Below, in pieces: positions 28,199 to 36,077 of a DNA stretch of 39,272 nt. Source of the stretch: Methanosphaera stadtmanae (GTDB lineage Archaea > Methanobacteriota > Methanobacteria > Methanobacteriales > Methanobacteriaceae). The notes under the pieces were generated by a model. It was not told the origin of the DNA and searched no databases. It worked only from the letters and a program-made list of their open reading frames with translations. The position numbers and the translations under genes were made by a program. Where the stretch lies: assembly GCA_015062825.1 (NCBI GenBank), contig SUTR01000021.1:1-39272 (forward strand), in the 5' to 3' direction. How positions within the stretch are numbered: position 1 is the stretch's first letter; each line of letters begins with the position of its first letter.

Positions 28199-28766
28199 AT
28201 TCTTCACCTAACTGTTCTATTAATATTACATCTTGTATTTTCTTGTTTGTTTTCATCTTCTTTTCTTCTAGCTTATTTTTTTTATCTATCAATTTCATTA
28301 CTTGAACTATTTTGTCCTGTTTTTCTGGAGAAGGTATTTTTATTTTCATCTTTTTTATATCGGGTATTTTTATAAATTGTAGTTTTGTTCCTTCTATTAA
28401 TTTTCGTTCTACTTTCTTAAATTGTTTACTTGTCAGTATGTATTTTATATAATGTGGATTGTATTGTTTTTTTGTTCTGATTATCACATAGTTTGCTGGT
28501 ATTATTATGTTGTCTTCATTTATGATGTTTATTGTATTTATTTGGCTGGTATGCTGTATGATTATGTCATCTTTTTTTGAGTAAAATTTTTCATCTATTC
28601 CTTTTGATAGTGTTATTTGTTCTGTTTGTAATATGTTTTCATTGTTGTTGATTTTCTTAAGTACTTTTTGTATATGGGTGTCTTTGTTATTTTGGTGTCT
28701 TGTGATTCTTAATCCATTATATATCTGGGCTATTTCTTCTAATCTTTTATTTTCTATGATGTCCAC
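28185..28766 (-). CDS. hsdS: Half-size type I specificity subunit (single target recognition domain)
   Basis: The protein has only 193 residues, against about 400 for an ordinary HsdS. It has one target-recognition domain: RLEEIAQIYNGLRITRHQNN opens it, with IIIPANYVIIRTKKQYNPHY and FIKIPDIKKMKIKIPSPEKQ near its end. One helical spacer rich in Lys/Glu follows (about 150-180). Two copies would be needed to build a normal S-like arm pair, so a homodimer reading a palindromic split site is expected. The start is a GTG at 28766 without a good Shine-Dalgarno. The open frame begins only slightly upstream, after in-frame TAAs. It precedes hsdM, unlike the usual M-then-S order. Confidence 0.82.
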   Translation of the reverse strand: MDIIENKRLEEIAQIYNGLRITRHQNNKDTHIQKVLKKINNNENILQTEQITLSKGIDEKFYSKKDDIIIQHTSQINTINIINEDNIIIPANYVIIRTKKQYNPHYIKYILTSKQFKKVERKLIEGTKLQFIKIPDIKKMKIKIPSPEKQDKIVQVMKLIDKKNKLEEKKMKTNKKIQDVILIEQLGEEYVQQ

Positions 28767-28797
28767 ATCCGCTGGGGTATTTATTATTTTTTCTTGG

Positions 28798-29010
28798 TTA
28801 TGTATAATTTATTCGTTTTTTATGATTTAATATTATCCTGTTTTTTCCTATCACATGTCTTTTTATTATTATATTATAGATTATTGCTTCATGCATATTC
28901 ATTTTTGTCTTTGTTTTTGGCATTATCTTGTTTAGACAGCATGTTTCATATTTCTTTACACTTTCTGCTGTATATGTATTGGGATTGTATTTGTTGTCAG
29001 TCACCTCCAC
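28798..29010 (-). CDS. Small basic protein upstream of hsdS, unknown
   Basis: This 68-70-residue frame uses a GTG at 29010 or 29004, just after a TCTTAG-N5-CTAAGA palindrome. It encodes a basic, Asn/Lys-rich protein containing TAESVKKYETCCLNKIMPKT and MNMHEAIIYNIIIKRHVIGK. I do not recognise a family, and no clear helix-turn-helix is visible. The frame stays open to 29109, through the promoter. A strong GGAGGTGA at 29008-29001 has no ATG at the right distance, so the start is uncertain, and a leaderless GTG is possible. It ends 31 nt before hsdS. It may be a regulator or a third component of the methylase locus, or an artefact. Confidence 0.4.
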   Translation of the reverse strand: MEVTDNKYNPNTYTAESVKKYETCCLNKIMPKTKTKMNMHEAIIYNIIIKRHVIGKNRIILNHKKRINYT

Positions 29011-29012
29011 TA

Positions 29013-29029
29013 TCTTAGAACTGCTAAGA
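29013..29029. promoter_or_regulatory. Palindrome TCTTAG-N5-CTAAGA, copy 1
   Basis: A perfect 6-bp inverted repeat with spacer AACTG lies at the predicted transcription start of the minus-strand hsdS-hsdM unit, about 26-42 nt beyond the TATATATA at 29059-29052. The second copy at 29068-29084 has identical arms and also begins its spacer with AA, so both are likely binding sites of the same dimeric regulator. Confidence 0.55.
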
Positions 29030-29051
29030 CAAATAATAATTTGATTATGGT

Positions 29052-29059
29052 TATATATA
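29052..29059. promoter_or_regulatory. TATA box between the two palindromes
   Basis: TATATATA sits between the two TCTTAG-N5-CTAAGA sites and is itself symmetrical, so it could serve either strand. Minus-strand use would lead to the small gene and hsdS-hsdM. Confidence 0.45.
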
Positions 29060-29067
29060 AATGTATG

Positions 29068-29084
29068 TCTTAGAATACCTAAGA
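29068..29084. promoter_or_regulatory. Palindrome TCTTAG-N5-CTAAGA, copy 2
   Basis: This is the same arms as copy 1, with spacer AATAC. It lies on the other side of the TATA box, centred 55 nt from copy 1. A regulator bound at both could loop or fully cover the promoter. Confidence 0.55.
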
Positions 29085-29315
29085 TAAATATGATTCTTGA
29101 TGATAACAAATTTAGAATCTTTTCATTGCAATGATTATTGAATTTCTACGCTTTGTATTATAGTATGTTGAAGGGATTAATAATCTATTCTTCTTATATT
29201 AACCTTCATATAATTACTTCAATACACTTTATTTCTCATATGGTTAATTAATTTTATATATTTAATAATATAATTATTTTTTTATTAAAAAAATAGATTT
29301 ATTCCTTTAAAATAC

Positions 29316-29323
29316 TATAAATA
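29316..29323 (+). promoter_or_regulatory. Putative TATA box of the DUF2207 operon
   Basis: TATAAATA lies 49 nt before the ATG at 29372 and would start transcription near 29347, just before the Shine-Dalgarno AAGGAGGGG at 29351-29359. Confidence 0.45.
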
Positions 29324-29371
29324 AGACTTCACAATATATTATTTATTAATAAGGAGGGGAGTGTGTCTAGT

Positions 29372-31132
29372 ATGAAACTTAAAAAGTTTAGTATGATATT
29401 ATTGGTCATGCTGATATTTGTCTCAGCAACATTTGCTGCAGATGGAGATTACAAAATTCCAGAAGTAGTAAAGGACATAACAGTAAATGAGGACGGATCA
29501 GTACACATCACCGAAAAAATAGTATATGATATTGAAGGAAGTGTTAATGGAGTATACAGAGACATACCCTTAAGCGGCAAGCAATCGGTAAGAAACATAT
29601 CAGTTAAAACCCCCGGTTACTATAATACGCTGGAAGTGCAGAGGAGTACAAATAGTACTCTATTAAGGGTATGGTTATATGAAGATATGGCTAAAACACG
29701 TAAAACAGAAAATGCAAAGGTAGAAGTAACATATGACTACATCATAAGAAAAGGTGTGAAAGTATATAATGACATAGCAGAAATGCAGTACATGACATGG
29801 GGAGGAAAATGGGATTCAAAAGTAGAGCATATGGAATCAAATATACACATACCAGGCAATAAAAATGATATAGAATACTGGAACAATCCAGAGGACAAGG
29901 TAGTATCAAGTCAGTGGACAAGTGAGGACACATTAACAACCAAACTGGAAAATATAGATGCACACACAACATTCGAGCAAAGACTTTTAATGCCAAAAAA
30001 ATATATTAAAAACACAACATTTGCACAGGTAATACATATTGATGCAAAACAACGGATAGAAGAGGACCAGAGAAAGTACAAGGAAGAACATGACCAACAA
30101 AATAGTATAAACATTATTGCCTGGACAATACTAGGGGTACTTCTACTAATACCCTTTGGGATATACGGATTTTTTGGAAGAGAACCAAAAATAGAATACA
30201 ATGCAGAATACGAGTATGACCTGCCTACAGATGCAACACCACTACAGGTAAACTATCTAATAAATGGAAATGTGGGAGTTATAACTAATGATGCAATGTA
30301 TGCAACAATACTTGACCTGATAAACAGGAAATACTTCAAAATAGTGGCAAATGATGCAGAAAATACAATTATCAGACAAACAAATAAGGACACGGGAGAC
30401 CTGAAGGAATATGAATTATCATTAATTGATTTCTTGTCATCATTTGCACAGGATGGAGACATATCAATCGGTTATGTTGGAAAAAGATCACACCATCAAC
30501 AATTCCAGAATTTCAGCACTAAATGGTACAAACAAGCACGTGAAGAAACATCAAGCACTTGGAGAAAACAATACTTTGATGATAAAGGCTCAAACCTGTT
30601 ATTATACTGTGGAATAATGTTCTGGGTATTGTTTATTATTACGGCAATTGGAATAACCTTTAAGTTGATACCAACTTATTTGGCAATAGTAGCACTTGTT
30701 TCAATGTTTGTTTTCATGTTTGGTGCGGTATTACTGTTTGTAGTACCAAACACAGTTCCCGGAAGATGGACACCAGAAGGAAAGGAATTTCATGACAAAT
30801 GGAAAAACTTTGAAAAGTATATTAAAGATTATAGTCTGATAAACGAGAGGCCGCCATCATCTATACAGGTATGGGGAAAATACTTGATATATGCTTCGGC
30901 ACTAGGATGTGCAGATCAGGTAACAAAAAACATGAAAGAATACTTCAAATCAATAGATATTGTTGAAGATTCATTAAATGATAGTAGTGCAGTATCATTT
31001 GCATATTATAATGGATTTTCTCATGTAGAATCATCATTCAACACTATATCACAATCTGAAAGTGATTCAAGTGGATCAATAGGAAGCAGTGGTAGTGGAG
31101 GATTTGGTGGAGGAGGTGGAGGAACCTTCTAA
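29372..31132 (+). CDS. DUF2207 membrane protein with Gly-rich tail, copy 1
   Basis: This 586-residue predicted membrane protein has a signal peptide (MKLKKFSMILLVMLIFVSATFA) and an extracytoplasmic DUF2207 domain. That domain contains VNEDGSVHITEKIVYDIEG and VNGVYRDIPL, with WTSEDTLTTKL later. A transmembrane helix follows at about 250-272, then a cytoplasmic domain, then two more helices near 408-430 and 437-460, and a C-terminal tail ending SGSGGFGGGGGGTF. DUF2207 proteins are widespread in bacteria and some archaea, and their function is unknown. ATG 29372 is preferred over an in-frame GTG at 29363 that touches the Shine-Dalgarno. It is followed 33 nt later by a paralogue of nearly identical layout. 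Confidence 0.85.
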   Translation: MKLKKFSMILLVMLIFVSATFAADGDYKIPEVVKDITVNEDGSVHITEKIVYDIEGSVNGVYRDIPLSGKQSVRNISVKTPGYYNTLEVQRSTNSTLLRVWLYEDMAKTRKTENAKVEVTYDYIIRKGVKVYNDIAEMQYMTWGGKWDSKVEHMESNIHIPGNKNDIEYWNNPEDKVVSSQWTSEDTLTTKLENIDAHTTFEQRLLMPKKYIKNTTFAQVIHIDAKQRIEEDQRKYKEEHDQQNSINIIAWTILGVLLLIPFGIYGFFGREPKIEYNAEYEYDLPTDATPLQVNYLINGNVGVITNDAMYATILDLINRKYFKIVANDAENTIIRQTNKDTGDLKEYELSLIDFLSSFAQDGDISIGYVGKRSHHQQFQNFSTKWYKQAREETSSTWRKQYFDDKGSNLLLYCGIMFWVLFIITAIGITFKLIPTYLAIVALVSMFVFMFGAVLLFVVPNTVPGRWTPEGKEFHDKWKNFEKYIKDYSLINERPPSSIQVWGKYLIYASALGCADQVTKNMKEYFKSIDIVEDSLNDSSAVSFAYYNGFSHVESSFNTISQSESDSSGSIGSSGSGGFGGGGGGTF

Positions 31133-31165
31133 AAATCCTCTCATATTACAAGGATGGTGTTTGGT

Positions 31166-32920
31166 ATGAATACTACGAAAATATTAGTATTATTGATTTT
31201 ACTGTTTATGTTAATGCCAGTATCACTAGCAAATGAAGGAGATTTTACCATTCCATCAGTTATTAAGGATATTACAGTAAATGATGATGGTTCTACAGTT
31301 ATCCAGGAAGAAATAACATATGATATTGAAGGAAGTGTTAATGGAGTATACAGGGATATTCCACTTAGCCAAAATCAATCTGTAAATAATATTTCAGTAG
31401 AAACTCCAGGATATTACAATAAATTAGAGATAATTTCGAATTCCGAATTAACCAAGTTAAGAGTATGGCTTTATACTGATGAAGCTAAAACACAAAAGAC
31501 AAACAATGCCAAAGTAAAAGTAATATATCATTACACTATAATAAAGGGTTTGAAAGTTTATAATGATATTGCAGAATTGCAGTACATGACTTGGGGTGAT
31601 GAATGGAATTCAAAAGTGGAATATCTGGAATCCCACATAATAATACCCGGCAACAAGGACAATACAGAATACTGGAACAACCCTGATAATAAGGTAATTT
31701 CATGTGAATGGACAAGCAACAACATTTTAACAACAAAACTAAAAAACATAAGAGCACATGAAAGATTTGAACAAAGAATAATAATGCCTAAATCCTACAT
31801 TAAAAACACTACCTATGCTCAAATAGTAAATACAGATGCAAAAAATCTCATAGAACAAGACCAGAGAAGTTATGCAGAAGAAAAAGACAAGGATAATCTC
31901 AGATTAATATTTTTCTTCACAGCAATGGCCATATTCACAATCATCCCAGTAGGAATCTATGGATTATATGGCAGAGAACCAAAAATAGATTATAATGCAA
32001 AGTATGAGTATGATCTTCCTACAGATGAATCTCCAGTACAGGTATATGTAATTACAAGGGGGAAGCTTAAAAATATAGGTAACGATGCAATGTATGCAAC
32101 AATACTGGATTTAATAGATAGAAATTATTTTAAAATAATCTTTTATAATGATGATACAGTTATTCGATGGACAAATAAGGATACATCAGCTTTGAAGGAA
32201 TATGAAAGATTAATAATTGGATTTTTATCATCATATGCAGTAAATGGCGATATATTCCTTGGAAATATTGCCCGACAAAATCGTAAAGCATTCCAAAATT
32301 TCAGAAAATCATGGATTGAACAAGCAAAAGAGGAAATTCCTCCTTCATATATTGAAAAATATTTTGATGATAAAGGTTTGAAAATATTTCAAAGAATACG
32401 ACACCTATATATATTACTAGTCCTAGCCGTATTTATAATAATATTCTTCAGATTAATACCATCAACATTCATTCTGGAATTATTAGCTGTGTTACTGTTG
32501 ATTATCCCAGTATTCTATATAATAATGTGGATTGTTCCAAGATCTATTTCTGGAAGATGGACACCACAGGGAAAAGAGACATATCAGAAATGGAAAAACT
32601 TTGAAAGATACATAAAAGACTACAGTCTAATCAGCCAAAGACCACCAGCATCAGTACAAGTATGGGGAAGATATATGGTATATGCAATGGCACTTGGATG
32701 TGCAGATAAGGCAACAGAAAATATGAGAAAATACTTTGAAACAAATCAAATACATGATGATTCATTCAATGATATAAATGTAGTATTCTTTGCATATCAT
32801 GGAGGTATTGCTAATATGGAATCATCATTTAATACATTATCACGAACAGACTCTTCAACTTCCGGAATAGGACATGCTGGTAGTGGAGGATTTGGTGGAG
32901 GTGGTGGTGGAACATTCTAA
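31166..32920 (+). CDS. DUF2207 membrane protein with Gly-rich tail, copy 2
   Basis: This 584-residue paralogue of the preceding gene is collinear with it end to end. It has a signal peptide (MNTTKILVLLILLFMLMPVSLA), the DUF2207 domain with VYDIEG replaced by TYDIEG, YLESHIIIPGNKDNTEYW, and membrane helices in the same places. It ends AGSGGFGGGGGGTF, the same final 13 residues as copy 1. The cytoplasmic and membrane parts have diverged more. ATG 31166 follows AGGATGG at 31151-31157 with suitable spacing. An ATG at 31154 is inside this site. The tandem arrangement indicates duplication with retained function, perhaps as a heteromer. It is followed by a T9 run. Confidence 0.85.
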   Translation: MNTTKILVLLILLFMLMPVSLANEGDFTIPSVIKDITVNDDGSTVIQEEITYDIEGSVNGVYRDIPLSQNQSVNNISVETPGYYNKLEIISNSELTKLRVWLYTDEAKTQKTNNAKVKVIYHYTIIKGLKVYNDIAELQYMTWGDEWNSKVEYLESHIIIPGNKDNTEYWNNPDNKVISCEWTSNNILTTKLKNIRAHERFEQRIIMPKSYIKNTTYAQIVNTDAKNLIEQDQRSYAEEKDKDNLRLIFFFTAMAIFTIIPVGIYGLYGREPKIDYNAKYEYDLPTDESPVQVYVITRGKLKNIGNDAMYATILDLIDRNYFKIIFYNDDTVIRWTNKDTSALKEYERLIIGFLSSYAVNGDIFLGNIARQNRKAFQNFRKSWIEQAKEEIPPSYIEKYFDDKGLKIFQRIRHLYILLVLAVFIIIFFRLIPSTFILELLAVLLLIIPVFYIIMWIVPRSISGRWTPQGKETYQKWKNFERYIKDYSLISQRPPASVQVWGRYMVYAMALGCADKATENMRKYFETNQIHDDSFNDINVVFFAYHGGIANMESSFNTLSRTDSSTSGIGHAGSGGFGGGGGGTF

Positions 32921-32991
32921 AATCAGATAACCACAACAACCTCTAAAAATCATATTTATTATATGCAGATAAGAGAAGATATTCAAAAATA

Positions 32992-33000
32992 TTTTTTTTT
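32992..33000 (+). terminator. Oligo-T terminator after the DUF2207 pair
   Basis: A run of nine T lies 70 nt downstream of the second DUF2207 stop. Confidence 0.5.
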
Positions 33001-33049
33001 GAGGTTAAAAAAAAGATGATAAATAGAAGGATAGGATGGGTGATGATAA

Positions 33050-33529
33050 TTGCAAAAAAAGATAAAACTCACATTACTAATCATATTAATAATGGCTGGA
33101 GTATTATTAGGATATTTAACCTATAATGAACATGCATCTAATATTAATATTCAAAATCAGAATCTTCATACTGAAAATAAGACATTCATCGAAGTCTCTT
33201 CTATCAGTCCATATTCTCTGGATGAAATAATTCATGAAATCAAAACAAGAAAAGGCCCTGCCGGTTATGATAGTCAAACACTTTCATGGATGGAATCATT
33301 AAAAGAAAAGAAGGTATTCATATCAAACAACAGTTATGTAATCATGAATGATGAGGATGCAAGTAAAGTACATCATAGTACAATAGATGTTACTGATGCA
33401 TATATTGTAGAAAATATTGAATGTTACATCATTGAAAATCGTTCATTAGGTGACAACAGGTCATATAATGTTCTATTAGTTAAAAATGTAACTGACTTGG
33501 GAAATAAAACATATTATTATGAAGTATAA
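33050..33529 (+). CDS. Small membrane-anchored/exported protein, unknown
   Basis: This 159-residue protein has an N-terminal hydrophobic segment after a short basic start (MQKKIKLTLLIILIMAGVLL), so it is a signal anchor or uncleaved signal. The remainder is a small soluble domain with SLDEIIHEIKTRKGPAGYD and a C-terminal half rich in Asn and Tyr, including possible N-glycosylation sites (NKT, NNS, NRS, NVT). No family was recognised. The start is a TTG at 33050, with GGATGGGTGA about 6 nt before it and no in-frame ATG nearby. It lies between the DUF2207 pair and another exported protein, possibly in one envelope locus. Confidence 0.65.
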   Translation: MQKKIKLTLLIILIMAGVLLGYLTYNEHASNINIQNQNLHTENKTFIEVSSISPYSLDEIIHEIKTRKGPAGYDSQTLSWMESLKEKKVFISNNSYVIMNDEDASKVHHSTIDVTDAYIVENIECYIIENRSLGDNRSYNVLLVKNVTDLGNKTYYYEV

Positions 33530-33617
33530 CAGGGATTATTCTATTACTAAGGAATATTGCTCTGTTAATTAACAATTGAAAAATGAAATAATTAATAAGA
33601 AGGAGGGGCTGATAATT

Positions 33618-34061
33618 ATGAAAATTAAGACAATACTATTTGCTCTTTTAATGCTTCTTACACTATGCAGTGCAAGTGCATTATATGCTGATACATATGT
33701 GGTGGGAAATTCAACTTTTTCCTTACCAGACGGATATACTATTGTAGAACAGGCAAATCAGGTTGCAATATATAATGATGACTATGTTATGACAATGTAT
33801 GAGGGTCCAATATTAAATCCTGAACAAGCAAAATATAAACGCATGGAATTAGGTTATGATTTAATTGGAGAACGTAACTATTCTTTTAATAAAATAAAAA
33901 TAAACCAACAAAACTATAATAAAAATGGTATAACTACCTGTGTATACACATTTGGAAAGAACAACAAAACATATATCATTACATTAAATGTTTATGAAGA
34001 CCAGAAAATACCAGAATATGAGAATAATCCTGTAACACATATAATTGAATCTTTAAAATAA
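33618..34061 (+). CDS. Small exported protein, unknown
   Basis: This 147-residue protein has a clear signal peptide, MKIKTILFALLMLLTLCSAS, with a likely cut after ALYA. The mature part starts DTYVVGNSTFSLPDGYTIVE and continues as a small beta-rich domain. ATG 33618 is chosen because AGGAGGGG lies 8-15 nt upstream. An ATG at 33576 would add 14 non-signal residues. No family was recognised. It might act with the preceding exported protein. Confidence 0.7.
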   Translation: MKIKTILFALLMLLTLCSASALYADTYVVGNSTFSLPDGYTIVEQANQVAIYNDDYVMTMYEGPILNPEQAKYKRMELGYDLIGERNYSFNKIKINQQNYNKNGITTCVYTFGKNNKTYIITLNVYEDQKIPEYENNPVTHIIESLK

Positions 34062-34375
34062 ACCTCCTTTTTTTCTTATTCTTATTTTTTTTGTGAAATT
34101 TGGCAACAGCATATTATCTCCTGAAATCCTGTTTATTTATTGACTTTTTGTAATTATTAAAAATTTATTGAAAAGAATCCCCCTACTTTCAATCAAATTT
34201 AATTAATTTTTATTAAAATCAATTTAACATTAATTTGGCTTTATTTTATTAATATTTTTTGAATATGCTTAAATAGTTTTTAAATATTCATAAATCAAAT
34301 CATTATATTAAGTTGTACTAAGCTATAACTTAATCTTATTCAAAGAAATCTATTCAATAGTTGGGATGATAAAAC
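34062..34375 (+). promoter_or_regulatory. Terminators and promoter region of the precursor transporter gene
   Basis: T runs at 34068-34074 and 34085-34092 end the preceding gene. Near the far end, an 8-bp inverted repeat, ATTAAGTT - 12 nt - AACTTAAT (34307-34334), lies about 40 nt before the transporter ATG and downstream of a TTTAAATA-like box near 34280. It is at or just after the expected transcription start, so it could be an operator. No known riboswitch fold was recognised. Confidence 0.45.
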
Positions 34376-35023
34376 ATGAATTTTAATTTTGATTATACTG
34401 AAAAAAGAGTTATAATGTCAGTATTCTTCTGTACAGCATTTATCATAGCAAATCTTACAACAGTTAAGATTATGGAAATACCCTTCATTCATATGGAAGC
34501 ACCCGCAGGTGTTCTTATATATCCATTAGTATATGTATTGACTAATGTAATTGCAGAAGTATATGGAGAGGAAATTGCTAGAAAAACTATTATGTTAGGT
34601 CTTTTAGCAGATGTACTGTTCACATTCATGACAGTGCTACAAATCTATCTGCCATCACCAATATATTATACAGGTGATCCTAGTCTAGCATTCGTATTTA
34701 CACAAACACCAAGAATACTTATATTTGCATATATCAGTTATCTGGTTGGTAACTTTACAAATGCAAGGTTAACAGTAATAGTTAATAGGACCTCAGGATA
34801 TATAAGGCTAAAAAATTGGCTTGTAGTTGCATTTAGTGAATTTGTTGATGATACAATTATGGTTACAGGATGTTATCTTGGATTAGTACCACCAATGGAT
34901 ATGTTAATTATCATTTTCAGCACATTTATCATAAGTTTGGTATGGATTAGTGTTGCACAGCCATTTGTTGCAAAACTAGTAAGCTGGGCACAGAAAGATG
35001 TGCCTGCAGAACTAGCCGTATAA
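34376..35023 (+). CDS. Queuosine/archaeosine precursor transporter (YhhQ, VUT family)
   Basis: This 215-residue membrane protein with about six helices belongs to the YhhQ (DUF165, vitamin-uptake-transporter-like) family. It has FIIANLTTVKI near the N-terminus, VLIYPLVYVLTNVIAEVYGE, and the signature WLVVAFSEFVDDTIMVTG, where bacterial YhhQ has RTLLSELVDT-like residues. Bacterial members import preQ0/preQ1. In archaea the likely purpose is salvage of preQ0 or a related base for archaeosine in tRNA. The gene stands alone. Confidence 0.85.
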   Translation: MNFNFDYTEKRVIMSVFFCTAFIIANLTTVKIMEIPFIHMEAPAGVLIYPLVYVLTNVIAEVYGEEIARKTIMLGLLADVLFTFMTVLQIYLPSPIYYTGDPSLAFVFTQTPRILIFAYISYLVGNFTNARLTVIVNRTSGYIRLKNWLVVAFSEFVDDTIMVTGCYLGLVPPMDMLIIIFSTFIISLVWISVAQPFVAKLVSWAQKDVPAELAV

Positions 35024-35038
35024 TCCATTTAATATTTC

Positions 35039-35058
35039 TTTTTTTCTAACTTTTTTTT
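35039..35058 (+). terminator. Oligo-T terminator between convergent genes
   Basis: Runs of seven and eight T (35039-35045 and 35051-35058) follow the transporter stop and reach into the stop codon of the facing gene. Confidence 0.5.
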
Positions 35059-36064
35059 AAGAGTTTTTTTCAATATTGTTTACAGTATTGGCTATGATTT
35101 TTATTAGTTCATCCATTTTTTCTTTTGTCAAATCATCCACGTCTATATTTTTTATTTCTATTATGATGGATGCGGTTTTTATACGATTATAATTGGGACC
35201 TGTTGTTATAATGCTCTTATTTGGAGTTATATTTATTTGTCTTCTAATTTCATAGGATAATGTTTTTGCCTTTTTCTTGCTTTCTACCTTTATTATGGTG
35301 TTTAGTCCAATGGATTTGTAATCTATTACATAATACTCTGGTGAAGTTATGATTTCAGATAATCTTTTTTTAAGATATGTATTTGCTTTTATTGTCTTTT
35401 TTATTATGGATGGTGCTTTTGGTATCTCTTTTGCTATTGCTGCACATGTAAGTTTATCTGCCTTGAATGTCTTAAGTAGATGGTTGTTTAATTTGAGTTT
35501 TCCTGTTAGGTCATTTATAAATCCACCGTTTTCAACATTTATTATCTTTGGACTTCCTGTTGATGCAATTTGAACATCACAGTACTGGTTTATGTCATGA
35601 TATCCTATACTTGGTGAAATGTCAAGTACAAGTATTGTCTGATGTGTATTGCATATGTCATATATTTCTTCTACTGGTTGCAATGCATGATATCCTGCAA
35701 AGCTTGTAATATAAACAGACTTTATATCATATTCTTCAATATAATTAATGAGTTCTTCAATATTTATCAGGCCATTATCTGTTGGAATTTCACATATATT
35801 TTTTCCAAGTATATCTGCTGATTTCTTAAATCCATTCCATCCACCCTGATTTGGGATGAGAATAGGTTCAGGTAAACTCTCCAACGCGGTCAATATGCAG
35901 CTATTGGCACTGTTTAATATGTATGTATTCTTTGATGGTAATAATTCCTGAATTCTGGATGATGCAAGCTCATAATAGTCATCATCAGAATCCACAGCAT
36001 ATTTAACTGCATCTTTCACATCATCACTTAATCTTTTATATTTTAATTCTAAGATAATTTTCAC
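35057..36064 (-). CDS. PLP-dependent enzyme, fold type I, DegT/aminotransferase-like, unknown substrate
   Basis: This 335-residue protein has the layout of a short fold-type I PLP enzyme. YILNSANSCILTAL is an N-terminal helix turn, LVLDISPSIG contains the pyridine-nitrogen Asp148, and Lys173 in STGSPKIINVENGG is the candidate Schiff-base lysine. It is followed by a Gly-Gly similar to DegT-type enzymes. It is shorter than most aminotransferases. It is cotranscribed with the Nre DNA-repair gene, 13 nt upstream. The only available start is GTG 36064, unusually close (1 nt) to GGAG. A GTG 15 codons inside is an alternative. Substrate and pathway are unknown. Confidence 0.65.
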   Translation of the reverse strand: MKIILELKYKRLSDDVKDAVKYAVDSDDDYYELASSRIQELLPSKNTYILNSANSCILTALESLPEPILIPNQGGWNGFKKSADILGKNICEIPTDNGLINIEELINYIEEYDIKSVYITSFAGYHALQPVEEIYDICNTHQTILVLDISPSIGYHDINQYCDVQIASTGSPKIINVENGGFINDLTGKLKLNNHLLKTFKADKLTCAAIAKEIPKAPSIIKKTIKANTYLKKRLSEIITSPEYYVIDYKSIGLNTIIKVESKKKAKTLSYEIRRQINITPNKSIITTGPNYNRIKTASIIIEIKNIDVDDLTKEKMDELIKIIANTVNNIEKNS

Positions 36065-36077
36065 ACTCCTTCAATAT

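Noticed and set aside
34093-34375. Possible preQ1-type riboswitch before the YhhQ transporter
   Set aside because: No preQ1 aptamer pseudoknot pattern could be seen. Only a simple inverted repeat is present.
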